Below, piece after piece: positions 27,508 through 36,469 of a stretch of DNA of 64,000 bases. Each line of letters starts with the position of its first letter. Positions within the stretch are counted from its first letter, which is position 1. Made by a program: the position numbers and the translations under genes. Origin of the DNA: Rossellomorea aquimaris (GTDB taxonomy: Bacteria > Bacillota > Bacilli > Bacillales > Bacillaceae_B); assembly GCF_001877785.1 (NCBI RefSeq), contig NZ_MINN01000085.1, positions 124,001 to 188,000 of the forward strand. The letters are read 5' to 3'. The notes beneath the pieces were generated by a model. It did not search any database. It saw nothing but the letters and a program-made list of their open reading frames with translations, and was not told the DNA's origin.

Positions 27508-28056
27508 ATGAAAAAATTCGAAGAAAAGACGCTTGCGAGTGAAACCATTTATCAAGGCAAGATCATTGATCTGCAAATCGATGAAGTCGAGCTTCCTAAT
27601 GGAAAGACGTCAAAAAGGGAGCTGATCAAACATCCAGGGGCAGTGGCAGTCATCGCTTTGACACCCGAAGGCAGGATCGTGATGGTGGAGCAATACAGGA
27701 AGGCCCTGGAAAAGTCGATCGTCGAGATTCCGGCAGGTAAGCTGGAACCCGGCGAAGAACCTGTCAAAACCGCTGCAAGGGAACTGGAGGAAGAAACAGG
27801 ATACGGATGTGAAAACCTCCGGCACCTTATTTCCTTCTATACTTCCCCGGGATTCGCTGATGAACTAGTGCATCTTTATATCGCTGAAAACATTACACGG
27901 ATAGAGGATGCAAGGGGACCTGATGAAGACGAGTTTGTGGACCTGATAGAAGTGACGGTGGAGGAGGCGCTGAATCTCATAAAAGAGAAAAAAATCTATG
28001 ATGCCAAAACAGCCTATGCCGTACAGTATCTCCAACTTCAGCAGTTTTATAAATAG
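27508..28056 (+). CDS. nudF: ADP-ribose pyrophosphatase, Nudix family
   Basis: Hydrolyses ADP-ribose to AMP and ribose 5-phosphate; 182 residues, B. subtilis nudF (yqkG). The Nudix box is complete: GKLEPGEEPVKTAARE followed by LEEETGY, giving Gx5Ex7REUxEExGU. The N-terminal dimer domain (KTLASETIYQGKIIDLQ) is typical of ADPR hydrolases. Start ATG after AAGGAGAGTTG. It is divergent from mciZ, with about 80 bp between them. Confidence 0.94.
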   Translation: MKKFEEKTLASETIYQGKIIDLQIDEVELPNGKTSKRELIKHPGAVAVIALTPEGRIVMVEQYRKALEKSIVEIPAGKLEPGEEPVKTAARELEEETGYGCENLRHLISFYTSPGFADELVHLYIAENITRIEDARGPDEDEFVDLIEVTVEEALNLIKEKKIYDAKTAYAVQYLQLQQFYK

Positions 28057-28223
28057 GCTCTTTTCTCCCATGAAAATACCGGACCTTGGATATTTTCAGA
28101 TATGTAAATCAAGCTATATATAGTATCAAATGCGAAAAGAGCACGTGTACTTACTACGTTTAAATTCTACATGTTGTACGATAGCAAGACTCTTTTGAAA
28201 ACAGCCTATATATAAACAGAGAA

Positions 28224-28263
28224 AAGACGCCCCTTTTAACTGACTTAAGAGGGGCGTCTTTCT
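28224..28263. terminator. Strong hairpin between nudF and spoIIM
   Basis: AAGACGCCCCT and AGGGGCGTCTT pair, followed by a short T-rich tail. It lies 170 bp after nudF; the stretch 28057-28223 holds nothing that I can support. It also separates nudF from the spoIIM promoter. Confidence 0.7.
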
Positions 28264-28287
28264 ATTGGATTTGAATAAACAGCAGCG

Positions 28288-28315
28288 GCATAAATTGTCC
28301 CTTCTTGCATATATT
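28288..28315 (+). promoter_or_regulatory. Sigma-E-like promoter of spoIIM
   Basis: GCATAAA (28288-28294), a 13-bp spacer and CATATATT (28308-28315). The -10 matches the sigma-E consensus CATAYAHT except at one base, and spoIIM is a sigma-E gene in B. subtilis. The same spacing is seen before dacB at 45577. Confidence 0.5.
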
Positions 28316-28346
28316 CTACTAATCGGTATCTGGGAGGAGCGTCGTG

Positions 28347-29000
28347 ATGCGCAAAAAAATATCAAATTCAAATCCACTCGTCCAACATGTACAAGCACAT
28401 TCCTCAATCTATTTATTTGTCATTACATTGTTTTTAATGGGAATCATCTTCGGGGCGATCGTGGTGAACTCGCTGTCTTTTGCTCAAAAAGAAGATTTAT
28501 ATTTTTATTTAAGTAAGTTTTTCAGTGAAATTGAGGGCGGGAGATTCACCTCGGCTGAAGAACTGTTCAGGCAAAGCTTCCTTCACAATGTGAAATATCT
28601 CGGTTTGATCTGGATATTGGGAATCTCCATCATCGGTCTGCCGCTTATCTTTGTATTATTGTTTATGAAAGGGGTCGTGGTCGGATTTTCAGTCGGCTTC
28701 CTGGTGAATCAAATGGGCTGGAGCGGGTTTCTGCTTTCTTTTGTGAGCGTGTTGCCCCAAAACATCATCATCATCCCTGCTTTCATCTTTATAGGAGTTG
28801 TCAGTGCGAGCTTTTCACTCACGCTGATCCGGAAGATTTTTGTCCGGCACAGTTCGTCCCTGCAATTTCAAATCGTTCCCTTTTTATCAAGGTACGTCAT
28901 TTTCTTCGTGATTGCCGTAGGTATTGTGACCGCCGCCGCAAGTATCGAAGCTTATCTTTCTCCCAATTTAATGGAAGCAGTCATTTCGAAATTGAAATAA
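28347..29000 (+). CDS. spoIIM: Stage II sporulation protein M
   Basis: Integral membrane protein of the SpoIIDMP complex that drives septal peptidoglycan remodelling and engulfment of the forespore. 217 residues with about five hydrophobic segments, among them LFVITLFLMGIIFGAIVV near the N terminus and IIIIPAFIFIGVVSASFS in the middle. ATG 28347 follows GGGAGGAGCG; a GTG lies immediately before it. The next gene is fur, as in B. subtilis. Made in the mother cell. Confidence 0.93.
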   Translation: MRKKISNSNPLVQHVQAHSSIYLFVITLFLMGIIFGAIVVNSLSFAQKEDLYFYLSKFFSEIEGGRFTSAEELFRQSFLHNVKYLGLIWILGISIIGLPLIFVLLFMKGVVVGFSVGFLVNQMGWSGFLLSFVSVLPQNIIIIPAFIFIGVVSASFSLTLIRKIFVRHSSSLQFQIVPFLSRYVIFFVIAVGIVTAAASIEAYLSPNLMEAVISKLK

Positions 29001-29011
29001 TCATTCTTAAA

Positions 29012-29049
29012 TGAGAATCATTTTGGTTTCTTGATTATAATAATTTTAT
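29012..29049 (+). promoter_or_regulatory. PerR/Fur-type boxes upstream of fur
   Basis: TTATAATAATTTTAT (29035-29049) agrees with the Bacillus PerR box TTATAATNATTATAA in 12 of 14 defined bases. TGAGAATCATTTTGG (29012-29026) is a weaker, half-conserved Fur-type box. In B. subtilis fur belongs to the PerR regulon, which fits. Confidence 0.55.
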
Positions 29050-29109
29050 TTTGCTTATTCCTCCCTTTTTGATATAATAATATAGACGTTGACGAGGGAG
29101 GGAAGGACT

Positions 29110-29565
29110 ATGGAAAGTCGCATTGAACGAATCAAAAAGCTGCTTCATTCCGCCAGCTATAAATTGACACCACAGCGTGAAGCTACTGTACGCGTGCTGT
29201 TGGAGCATGAAGAAGATCACCTGAGTGCCGAAGATGTATACCTCCTCGTTAAGGAAAAATCTCCGGAAATTGGACTTGCAACGGTGTATCGCACACTCGA
29301 GCTGCTGTCTGAACTGAAAATCGTGGATAAGATCAATTTTGGTGATGGAGTTTCACGGTACGACCTTCGTCAAGAAGGAGCCGCCCATTTCCACCATCAT
29401 TTAGTTTGCATCGAATGCGGTGCTGTGGATGAAATACAGGAAGATCTGCTTGAAGATGTCGAAAAGATTGTTGAGAGAGATTGGAAATTCAAAATTAAAG
29501 ATCACCGATTGACCTTTCACGGAATCTGCTCAAGATGCCAGGATAAAGAGGAAGAGTCTGAATAG
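29110..29565 (+). CDS. fur: Ferric uptake regulator Fur
   Basis: Fe2+-dependent DNA-binding repressor of iron-uptake genes, 151 residues. The winged-helix domain is clear (YKLTPQREATVRVLLEHEE, then EIGLATVYRTLELL), followed by the metal-sensing and dimer domain with HFHHHLVCIECG and the C-terminal CSRC. This holds both Cys pairs of the structural zinc; the Cys pair IECG is complete here. ATG 29110 follows GGAGGGAAGGAC; MESRIERIKK is the conserved start. Likely regulated by PerR (see 29012). Confidence 0.96.
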   Translation: MESRIERIKKLLHSASYKLTPQREATVRVLLEHEEDHLSAEDVYLLVKEKSPEIGLATVYRTLELLSELKIVDKINFGDGVSRYDLRQEGAAHFHHHLVCIECGAVDEIQEDLLEDVEKIVERDWKFKIKDHRLTFHGICSRCQDKEEESE

Positions 29566-29571
29566 TAAATG

Positions 29572-29641
29572 GAAAAGCCCTGAAGAAGCCGGTTATTGTT
29601 TCATCTGAAACGATTCTATACATATCTTAAGGGCTTTTTTT
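29572..29641 (+). terminator. Terminator of fur
   Basis: AAAAGCCCT and AGGGCTTTT close a long stem-loop followed by a T-run. Confidence 0.75.
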
Positions 29642-29815
29642 AATCTTCCGGAATTTGCTTCTGTCATAGCCGGAAGGCCGGAACCGGTCAGCGTATGAAC
29701 GATATAAAAGAAGATAAATTATGTCCCCTTTGGTATAAAACAGCCCAAAATCGTCATAGCTTGTATTATAGAGACGGATGGACTGCAGAAATCATATCAA
29801 ATGGAGGACAGACTT

Positions 29816-30043
29816 ATGAAAAAGGGTCTTGGAGTGGTCTGGCAGACCATTAAAGTATTTATTTTATTTACCGGATCCACAATCCTGTTCTATTATGGAA
29901 TCATGTGGATAAGTGAAGAGTACGAAGGGTACCACAAATACGATGAGCCGGAGGGAGCCGCGGTGAAAGTGTTCTCTTCCGTCGCGGATGAAGAAAGCCA
30001 CTGGTACGATCGTTTATTATTTTTTTACATGAACGGGGAGTAA
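29816..30043 (+). CDS. yqzK: DUF4227 membrane protein YqzK
   Basis: A 75-residue protein with one N-terminal transmembrane segment (about residues 10-30, VKVFILFTGSTILFYYG type) and a charged C-terminal tail ending DRLLFFYMNGE. This is the DUF4227/YqzK family, found between fur and xerD in Bacillus. I start at ATG 29816, which follows GGAGGACAG; an in-frame ATG at 29801 overlaps that site. It ends 6 bp before the xerD start. Function unknown. Confidence 0.82.
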   Translation: MKKGLGVVWQTIKVFILFTGSTILFYYGIMWISEEYEGYHKYDEPEGAAVKVFSSVADEESHWYDRLLFFYMNGE

Positions 30044-30049
30044 TGCAAT

Positions 30050-30943
30050 TTGGAAGATCAAATTAAAGACTATATGCACTTTTTGATCGTTGAGAAAGGG
30101 CTCGCGAAGAATACAATTGAATCGTATCAGCGCGACCTGAAGAACTATTCATTGTACCTGGCCAATGTAGAAGAGATTTCAACTTTCAATGAGGTAACGA
30201 GGGTCAATATCGTCCAGTTCCTGGGGCATCTGAAGGATCAGGGGAAATCCTCCAAAACCGTAGCGAGGCATGTGGCTTCGATCCGATCCTTCCACCAGTT
30301 CCTGCTGAGGGAAAAAAGCGCCGATCAAGATCCTACAGTACACATTGAAACCCCGAAGACCGAGAGGAATCTCCCAAGGATATTGAGTATAGAAGAAGTG
30401 GAAGCACTGCTTGAAGCCCCTGAAGAATCGACACCGCTTGGAATGCGCGACAAAGCGATGCTTGAACTTCTCTATGCAACCGGCATCCGCGTAAGTGAGC
30501 TCATTTCTCTTAAAATGGAAGATGTCCACCTCACAATGGGATTTGTCCGCTGCATCGGGAAGGGGAATAAGGAGAGGATCATCCCGATCGGAAAGACGGC
30601 CATGACGGTCCTTGAGAAATATCTCGAAAATGCGAGGCTGAAATTAAGGTCTAAAAAGCATAAAGATGAACATCTTTTTCTCAATCATCATGGAAAAGGG
30701 TTGACAAGGCAGGGGTTCTGGAAAAATCTGAAGGCGCTTGCCAAAAAAGCGAACATTGAAAAAGATTTGACACCTCACACGCTCAGGCACTCGTTTGCCA
30801 CTCATTTATTGGAAAACGGCGCTGATTTGAGGGCCGTGCAGGAAATGCTCGGGCATGCTGACATTTCAACGACGCAGATATATACACATGTGACCAAAAC
30901 CCGCTTAAAAGATGTTTATTCGAAATTTCATCCCAGGGCCTAA
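30050..30943 (+). CDS. xerD: Tyrosine recombinase XerD, TTG start
   Basis: Site-specific recombinase that resolves chromosome dimers at dif with XerC, assisted by FtsK/SpoIIIE. 297 residues. N-terminal SAM-like core-binding domain (about 1-90), C-terminal catalytic domain with the RKHRHY set: Arg in [10 protein letters not shown], Lys in GKGNKER, His-x-x-Arg in [10 protein letters not shown], His in LGHADIST, and the nucleophile Tyr in QIYTHV. TTG start, after GGGGAG. B. subtilis name ripX/xerD. Confidence 0.95.
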   Translation: MEDQIKDYMHFLIVEKGLAKNTIESYQRDLKNYSLYLANVEEISTFNEVTRVNIVQFLGHLKDQGKSSKTVARHVASIRSFHQFLLREKSADQDPTVHIETPKTERNLPRILSIEEVEALLEAPEESTPLGMRDKAMLELLYATGIRVSELISLKMEDVHLTMGFVRCIGKGNKERIIPIGKTAMTVLEKYLENARLKLRSKKHKDEHLFLNHHGKGLTRQGFWKNLKALAKKANIEKDLTPHTLRHSFATHLLENGADLRAVQEMLGHADISTTQIYTHVTKTRLKDVYSKFHPRA

Positions 30944-30945
30944 TA

Positions 30946-30999
30946 AAGAGAGACTTCTTAAAGATTTATCAAACTTTAAGGGGTTCTCTCTTGTTTTTT
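30946..30999 (+). terminator. Terminator of xerD
   Basis: AAGAGAGACTTCTTAAAG pairs with CTTTAAGGGGTTCTCTCTT; eight T follow. Confidence 0.88.
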
Positions 31000-31023
31000 T
31001 TATAACCTAAAAGTAGAATATAG

Positions 31024-31041
31024 ATGTCAGACTTCTGACAT
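31024..31041 (+). promoter_or_regulatory. 8-2-8 palindrome upstream of drm
   Basis: ATGTCAGACTTCTGACAT is a perfect inverted repeat with a 2-base centre. It looks like an operator, of GntR or TnrA/GlnR type (TGTNA...TNACA, but one base short of the TnrA spacing). The regulator cannot be named. Confidence 0.5.
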
Positions 31042-31099
31042 GGTCTACACACGATTGATGCGTCAGCGTTAAGGGAATGATACGCACAAGGATGCAAAA

Positions 31100-31113
31100 T
31101 GTAACCGCTTTTT
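31100..31113 (+). promoter_or_regulatory. Possible cre site before drm
   Basis: TGTAACCGCTTTTT matches TGWAANCGNTNWCA at 12 of 14 places, missing the last CA. It lies 55 bp before the drm start; tentative. Confidence 0.33.
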
Positions 31114-31167
31114 TGTTGTGTTATATAGAGATGCGCAAACAAGCAGCTATAAATAGGAGGATTAAAA

Positions 31168-32352
31168 ATGAGCAGCTATACATATAAAAGGGTTCACTTG
31201 GTTGTGATGGATTCAGTCGGGATCGGCGAAGCACCTGATGCCGAACTTTTCAATGATCAAGGAACGGACACGCTGGGTCATATCGCTGAACATATGGATG
31301 GGCTGAATATGCCGAATATGGCGAAACTGGGCCTTTCGAATATAAAAGAAGTCAAAGGAGTGGAGAAAGCAGATTCTCCGCTTGCTTACTATACGAAAAT
31401 GCAGGAGGCGTCCGTCGGGAAGGACACAATGACAGGTCACTGGGAAATCATGGGCCTTCATATCGATACGCCGTTCAAGACATATCCAGACGGCTTTCCT
31501 GAAAAGCTGATTCAAAAACTTGAGGCGGAGACAGGCAGGACCGTGATAGGAAACAAACCTGCCAGCGGTACTGCGATCATCGAAGAGCTGGGGAAAGAAC
31601 ATATGGAAACTGGCGCGCTGATCGTTTACACCTCTGCAGATCCTGTTCTGCAAATTGCCGCGCATGAAGACATTATCCCTATCGAAGAACAGTATAAAAT
31701 TTGTGAAATTGCGCGTGAAATTACAATGGACGAAGAATTCCTGGTCGGTCGTGTCATCGCCCGGCCGTTTGTCGGAGAGCCGGGAAGCTTTAAGCGGACA
31801 TCCAACCGCCATGACTATGCGTTAAAGCCATTTAACCGTACTGTCATGAATGAGCTGAAGGATTCCGGGTTCGATTGTCTAGCGCTCGGTAAGATCTCAG
31901 ACATTTATAATGGTGAAGGCGTAACGAAGGCAGTCCGTACGAAACACAATATGGACGGGATGGATGTTTTCATCAAAACCTTCGATGAATCATTTACCGG
32001 TCTCAGCTTCCTGAATCTGGTCGATTTCGATGCATTATATGGTCACCGCCGGGATCCGGAAGGTTATGGAAAGGCACTGGAAGAATTCGATGCACGCCTT
32101 CCGGAGGTATTTGAGAAAATGACGGAAGATGATCTTCTTCTCATCACTGCCGATCATGGAAATGATCCGACGGCACCGGGAACGGATCATACGAGAGAAT
32201 ATGTTCCTCTTCTTGCCTATTCGAAACGCTTCACCAAAGGTGATGAACTCCCGATGAGGGAAACATTTGCAGACATCGGGGCAACTGTGGCAGATAACTT
32301 CAATGTGAATATGCCTAAATTCGGTAAAAGCTTTTTAACCCAATTGAAATAA
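31168..32352 (+). CDS. drm: Phosphopentomutase
   Basis: Interconverts ribose 1-phosphate and ribose 5-phosphate, and the deoxy forms, linking nucleoside phosphorolysis to central metabolism. 394 residues of the alkaline-phosphatase superfamily; metal site [12 protein letters not shown] at the N terminus, the phospho-Thr region [12 protein letters not shown] near residue 85-97, and [10 protein letters not shown] plus [13 protein letters not shown] at the C terminus. ATG after ATAGGAGGATTAAAA. First gene of the drm-punA-pdp cluster. B. subtilis name drm; deoB elsewhere. Confidence 0.96.
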   Translation: MSSYTYKRVHLVVMDSVGIGEAPDAELFNDQGTDTLGHIAEHMDGLNMPNMAKLGLSNIKEVKGVEKADSPLAYYTKMQEASVGKDTMTGHWEIMGLHIDTPFKTYPDGFPEKLIQKLEAETGRTVIGNKPASGTAIIEELGKEHMETGALIVYTSADPVLQIAAHEDIIPIEEQYKICEIAREITMDEEFLVGRVIARPFVGEPGSFKRTSNRHDYALKPFNRTVMNELKDSGFDCLALGKISDIYNGEGVTKAVRTKHNMDGMDVFIKTFDESFTGLSFLNLVDFDALYGHRRDPEGYGKALEEFDARLPEVFEKMTEDDLLLITADHGNDPTAPGTDHTREYVPLLAYSKRFTKGDELPMRETFADIGATVADNFNVNMPKFGKSFLTQLK

Positions 32353-32365
32353 AAGAATCAAACTA

Positions 32366-32432
32366 GGCTGAACAGTGATAGAGATGAATGGTGGACAGGA
32401 TTCCGCCATCTCATCTCCTTTTCTGTTCAGCC
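32366..32432 (+). other. Long intra-operon hairpin between drm and punA
   Basis: Three nested arms pair: GGCTGAACAG with CTGTTCAGCC, GAGATGA with TCATCTC, and GGTGG with CCGCC, making about 22 bp of stem. No T-run follows. It may set relative mRNA stability or processing rather than end transcription. Confidence 0.65.
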
Positions 32433-32454
32433 GAGAAAGAAGGAGTCGGTAAAG

Positions 32455-33270
32455 ATGAATTTTGAAACGATACAAAATGCTGCCAACCATTTAAAAAATC
32501 AATATACAGGATCACCGAGGATTGGACTTATCCTGGGTTCTGGACTCGGGGTCCTCGCGGATGAAATCCAGAATGCCGTGAAAATCCCTTATAAAGAGAT
32601 ACCGGATTTTCCGGTTTCCACAGTGACCGGTCATGCAGGACAATTGGTGTTCGGACAACTGTCCGGCCAGGAAGTCGTTGCAATGCAGGGGCGTTTTCAT
32701 TTCTACGAAGGGTATGGATTTGACAAAGTGACATTCCCTGTCCGCGTCATGAAAGAACTTGGTGTGGAAATCCTTATCGTGACCAACGCTGCAGGCGGGG
32801 TCAACGAAAATTTCGAAGCCGGAGATTTAATGTTGATTTCAGATCATATCAATAATATGGGAGGGAACCCTCTGATCGGACCGAACGATTCACGCCTTGG
32901 CGACAGGTTCCCGGATATGTCTCAGGCGTATGATAAAGAACTTCGCCAAAAGGCCCGTGAAATCGCGGACGGACTTTCCTTGAAGATTCAAGAAGGTGTT
33001 TATGTAGGGAATACCGGTCCTGTGTATGAGACGCCTGCTGAAGTCAAGCTTGTACGTACGTTGGGCGGAGACGCTGTGGGGATGTCAACGGTACCTGAAG
33101 TGATCGTTGCCCGCCATGCCGGGATCAGGGTCCTGGGGATCTCCTGCATTTCAAATATGGCTGCAGGAATACTGGACCAGCCGCTTTCGCATGATGAAGT
33201 AATCGAAACAACCGAAATGGTGCGCGCTAACTTCCTGTCATATGTGAAGGAAATAGTTAAGTCCATCTAA
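32455..33270 (+). CDS. punA: Purine nucleoside phosphorylase I
   Basis: Phosphorolysis of guanosine and inosine to base and ribose 1-phosphate; 271 residues, trimeric PNP family. Phosphate loop GLILGSGLGVLADE, TGHAGQLVFGQLSG with the His, MQGRFHFYEGYG, the base-site VTNAAGGVNENFEAGDLM, and GMSTVPEVIVARH. ATG after AAGAAGGAGTCGGTAAAG. In B. subtilis this gene is pupG (punA) and follows drm. The product ribose 1-phosphate is the substrate of the Drm enzyme upstream. Confidence 0.95.
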   Translation: MNFETIQNAANHLKNQYTGSPRIGLILGSGLGVLADEIQNAVKIPYKEIPDFPVSTVTGHAGQLVFGQLSGQEVVAMQGRFHFYEGYGFDKVTFPVRVMKELGVEILIVTNAAGGVNENFEAGDLMLISDHINNMGGNPLIGPNDSRLGDRFPDMSQAYDKELRQKAREIADGLSLKIQEGVYVGNTGPVYETPAEVKLVRTLGGDAVGMSTVPEVIVARHAGIRVLGISCISNMAAGILDQPLSHDEVIETTEMVRANFLSYVKEIVKSI

Positions 33271-33337
33271 CGTATCGATTCTCCTTATATAAATATGGAG
33301 GGGAAAACTAAAATCAATAGAAGTTGGTGAACGAAAA

Positions 33338-34642
33338 ATGAGAATGGTAGATCTTATTGAAAAGAAGCGCGAAGGTAAAGAACTGACAACGGAAGAAATC
33401 AAATTTATTATAAATGGGTATACAGACGGGACCATTCCTGACTATCAGGTGAGTGCCCTGACGATGGCGATCTTTTTCAAGGATATGAGTGAAAGAGAAC
33501 GTGCCGATTTAACAATGGCGATGGTCGAGTCTGGGGATCAGATTGATTTGTCGGCTATTGAAGGGATTAAAGTAGACAAGCATTCAACAGGCGGGGTCGG
33601 TGATACGACCACTCTTGTGCTTGGGCCATTGGTGGCATCAGTAGGTGTGCCTGTCGCCAAAATGAGCGGCCGGGGACTTGGTCATACGGGCGGAACGATT
33701 GACAAACTTGAAGCTGTAGACGGCTTTCATGTGGAAATTGAAAACGATGAATTCATCCGTCTGGTCAACAAGAATAAATTAGCCGTCATCGGGCAAAGCG
33801 GAAATCTTACCCCTGCTGATAAAAAGCTTTACTCATTGCGTGATGTGACAGCAACGGTCAACTCCATCCCGCTGATTGCAAGCTCCATCATGAGCAAGAA
33901 GATCGCGGCAGGTGCAGACGCGATCGTGCTTGATGTCAAAACAGGTGCAGGAGCTTTCATGAAAACACTTCAAGATTCCGAAAACCTTGCAAAAGCAATG
34001 GTGAACATCGGAAATAACGTCGGAAGAAAAACAATGGCGGTCATCTCTGATATGAGCCAGCCTCTTGGATTTGCAATCGGGAATGCATTGGAAGTAAAAG
34101 AAGCGATTGACACCCTCAAAGGTGAAGGTCCGGATGACTTGACCGAATTATGTTTGACGCTCGGAAGTCACATGGTTTTCCTTGCCGAAAAAGCTTCATC
34201 CTTAAAAGAAGCAAGGGAACTTTTGAAAAAAGCAATCGAGGACGGTTCAGCCCTTGAAAGCTTTAAGGTTTTCCTTGAATCACAAGGAGGGGATGCTTCT
34301 GTTGTCGATGATCCATCAAGGCTCCCTCAAGCTCAATACAAGGTTGAACTTCAAGCGAAGGAAGACGGCTATGTATCGGAAATTATTGCAGATTCCGTGG
34401 GTACGGCAGCGATGTGGCTCGGAGCCGGAAGGGCGACCAAGGATTCAGTGATCGACCTGGCAGTGGGGCTTGAGCTGCGCAAGAAAATCGGCGATGAAGT
34501 AAAAGCCGGGGAATCACTCGTTACCATTTACAGTAACCAGGAAGATATTGAAGATGTGAAAAACAAACTATATGAAAGCATCAAGGTCTCTTCTGAAAAA
34601 ATGGACGCTCCAACATTAATTCACACGGAGATCACAGATTAA
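33338..34642 (+). CDS. pdp: Pyrimidine-nucleoside phosphorylase
   Basis: Phosphorolysis of uridine, thymidine and deoxyuridine; 434 residues, the size of Bacillus Pdp (433). The N-terminal helical domain begins [16 protein letters not shown], followed by [12 protein letters not shown] and the signature [17 protein letters not shown], with phosphate site Lys, Ser and Thr. The alpha/beta and C-terminal dimer domains complete it. The ribosome site (TTGGTGAACG) is only moderate. In B. subtilis pdp is with dra-nupC instead; here it is joined to drm-punA, making one nucleoside salvage unit. Confidence 0.94.
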   Translation: MRMVDLIEKKREGKELTTEEIKFIINGYTDGTIPDYQVSALTMAIFFKDMSERERADLTMAMVESGDQIDLSAIEGIKVDKHSTGGVGDTTTLVLGPLVASVGVPVAKMSGRGLGHTGGTIDKLEAVDGFHVEIENDEFIRLVNKNKLAVIGQSGNLTPADKKLYSLRDVTATVNSIPLIASSIMSKKIAAGADAIVLDVKTGAGAFMKTLQDSENLAKAMVNIGNNVGRKTMAVISDMSQPLGFAIGNALEVKEAIDTLKGEGPDDLTELCLTLGSHMVFLAEKASSLKEARELLKKAIEDGSALESFKVFLESQGGDASVVDDPSRLPQAQYKVELQAKEDGYVSEIIADSVGTAAMWLGAGRATKDSVIDLAVGLELRKKIGDEVKAGESLVTIYSNQEDIEDVKNKLYESIKVSSEKMDAPTLIHTEITD

Positions 34643-34655
34643 TCATGAAAATTGT

Positions 34656-34698
34656 AAGCCTTTGTGAAGGGATCATTCCTTTTGCAGAGGCTTTTTTT
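34656..34698 (+). terminator. Terminator of pdp
   Basis: AAGCCT and AGGCTT close a stem containing AAGG/CCTT, followed by seven T. Confidence 0.75.
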
Positions 34699-34775
34699 GG
34701 TTGTTCAGGAGAATTAGAGTGATGGCGGGCTAAAGACAGATTGAGTTCGGGATATTTCCGTATTTTTACAAGTGA

Positions 34776-34880
34776 CAGAATTATCTGCAGAATTAAAAGA
34801 TTAATGGTCAAAATTAAAAGATTAACGGCCTGACTTCGAAGATTACCCTGCCAAATCGAAAGATTCCTCCAGTCCACCTT
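34776..34880. repeat. Array C: four to five units with an exact 21-bp period
   Basis: The heptamer AAGATTA occurs at 34797, 34818 and 34839, and AAGATTC at 34860, all 21 bp apart; a degenerate unit precedes at 34776. The conserved half is about AATTAAAAGATTA and the 7-8 bases after it vary. It lies between the pdp terminator and the dacF promoter region. Same design as arrays A and B with another core sequence and 21 rather than 20 bp. Confidence 0.8.
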
Positions 34881-34925
34881 ATGAAACGCCGCCTAAAATA
34901 GCACTCAGGACCTCCAATCAACGAT

Positions 34926-34972
34926 AAATCCCGCATCCAGGATGCGTTGATCATGCCTGACGGGCGGGATTC
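34926..34972. other. Two mutually exclusive hairpins upstream of dacF
   Basis: AATCCCGC can pair with GCGGGATT across about 31 bases, while CGCATCC and GGATGCG form an inner 7-bp stem with a single-base loop; the two share CGC. It lies about 140 bp before the sigma-F-like promoter, so its role is unclear. The rest of 34973-35108 shows nothing more. Confidence 0.45.
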
Positions 34973-35108
34973 AACCCCAATCCCTTTAAAATGAACAAAT
35001 AAACAAATCATTTGACTAAAAACACTCTATTCAAAGAAACATAACGGAGCCTGTTTTTAATAAATCGCAAAAGAGTTTACGCCCTGCCCTTATAATTTCA
35101 TTTTATTT

Positions 35109-35136
35109 GTATAAAAATGGTTCCTATGGAAAAAAT
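35109..35136 (+). promoter_or_regulatory. Sigma-F-type promoter of dacF
   Basis: GTATA (35109-35113), a 14-bp spacer and GGAAAAAAT (35128-35136), which fits GGNNANANT exactly. dacF is a sigma-F gene in B. subtilis, so the context agrees. Confidence 0.7.
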
Positions 35137-35187
35137 GGTTCTATAAGTATTGAATAAATTGAGAGATTTAGATTGGAGGACAGTAAA

Positions 35188-36354
35188 ATGAAACGTGTTA
35201 GTTGTATAATGGCAGCATTCATTCTAATAGCGTCACTATTCCCTTCACTTGGTTTTGCACAGGAAAATAAATCGGAACTCGCACAGGCTGCGAAGTCTGC
35301 TGTTTTGATTGAACGGGACACAGGGGCTGTTCTATATGACAAGAATAGTCATGAAAGGTTGGCACCTGCTTCTATGACGAAGATCATGACTATGCTTTTG
35401 ATCATGGAAGCACTTGAAAAGGGCCAGATCAAATGGGATGACAAAGTCCGCACAAGCGAATACGCCGCTTCTATGGGCGGATCGCAGATTTTCCTCGAGC
35501 CCGGGGAATCAATGAGTGTCAAAGAGATGCTGACCGGTATTGCAATAGGGTCAGCGAATGATGCATCTGTAGCGATGGCCGAGCATATTGCGGGAAGCGA
35601 AGAGGCATTCGTGGAGAAGATGAATAAAAAGGCAAAAGAGATCGGGTTGAAGGATACCCAATTCCAAAATCCTACCGGCCTTCCTGCAAAAGATCATTAC
35701 AGTTCTGCACATGATATGAGCATGATGGCTAAAGAGTTGCTCAAATACAATGAAATCACAAAGTTTACAGGCACTTACGAGTCCTACCTGAGAGAAAACA
35801 CAGAAAATAAGTTCTGGCTCGTCAATACAAATAAACTGGTCCGTTTTTATGATGGAGTGGATGGGTTGAAAACCGGCTTTACGAACGAAGCGAAATACTG
35901 CTTGACGGCGACGGCGAAAAAAGGAAATATGAGGGTCATTGCAGTCGTATTCGGTGCCTCCACACCGAAAGAAAGAAATAGTGAAGTGACCAAGATGCTT
36001 GACTATGCTTTCAATCAATACCAGACCAAACCGATGTTCAAGAAAGGCGATCCGCTTTCCCAGGTGAAAGTATCCAAGGGACAGGAGAGCAAGGTGCAGG
36101 CGGTGACTGACGAACCGATCTCCATCCTTGCCAAAAAGGGCGAAAAGCTTGATAAAGTTGAACAAAAGGTAACATTGTCCAAAAACTTAAAAGCACCTGT
36201 TAAAAAAGGAGATAAAGTGGGGACACTGGTCATCAAGAATAAAGGGAAGAAAGTTCTTGAAAGTGAGCTCGTGGCCAAACAGGATGTAAATGAAGCAAGC
36301 TGGTGGCAGTTATTCAAGCGTTCCTTCGGGATGTTTACGAAAGTCGGCAGCTAA
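35188..36354 (+). CDS. dacF: D-alanyl-D-alanine carboxypeptidase DacF
   Basis: Low-molecular-weight penicillin-binding protein that trims the terminal D-Ala of cross-linking peptides during spore peptidoglycan synthesis. 388 residues: signal peptide ending near SLGFAQ, then the three active-site motifs SMTK, SAN (in GSANDAS) and KTG (in LKTGFT), and a C-terminal PBP5-type beta domain ending in an amphipathic tail. ATG 35188 follows TGGAGGACAG. First of the dacF-spoIIAA-spoIIAB-sigF run; in B. subtilis read-through from the sigma-F promoter feeds the spoIIA genes. Confidence 0.95.
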   Translation: MKRVSCIMAAFILIASLFPSLGFAQENKSELAQAAKSAVLIERDTGAVLYDKNSHERLAPASMTKIMTMLLIMEALEKGQIKWDDKVRTSEYAASMGGSQIFLEPGESMSVKEMLTGIAIGSANDASVAMAEHIAGSEEAFVEKMNKKAKEIGLKDTQFQNPTGLPAKDHYSSAHDMSMMAKELLKYNEITKFTGTYESYLRENTENKFWLVNTNKLVRFYDGVDGLKTGFTNEAKYCLTATAKKGNMRVIAVVFGASTPKERNSEVTKMLDYAFNQYQTKPMFKKGDPLSQVKVSKGQESKVQAVTDEPISILAKKGEKLDKVEQKVTLSKNLKAPVKKGDKVGTLVIKNKGKKVLESELVAKQDVNEASWWQLFKRSFGMFTKVGS

Positions 36355-36406
36355 TAATAAAAAAGCGCATTTTCTGGCGAATTTCTTCTAGTTTTGTCAC
36401 CCGGGA

Positions 36407-36433
36407 AGGATATCAGAGGTGTAATAGCGAAAT
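36407..36433 (+). promoter_or_regulatory. Sigma-H-type promoter of the spoIIA operon
   Basis: AGGATAT (36407-36413), a 12-bp spacer and AGCGAAA (36426-36432) agree with RNAGGAWWW-N12-RNNGAAT except for the last T. The position, 38 bp before spoIIAA, is that of the known sigma-H promoter in B. subtilis. Confidence 0.65.
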
Positions 36434-36469
36434 GACTCACTATACGACAGAGAAGGAGGCTTTCTGATA

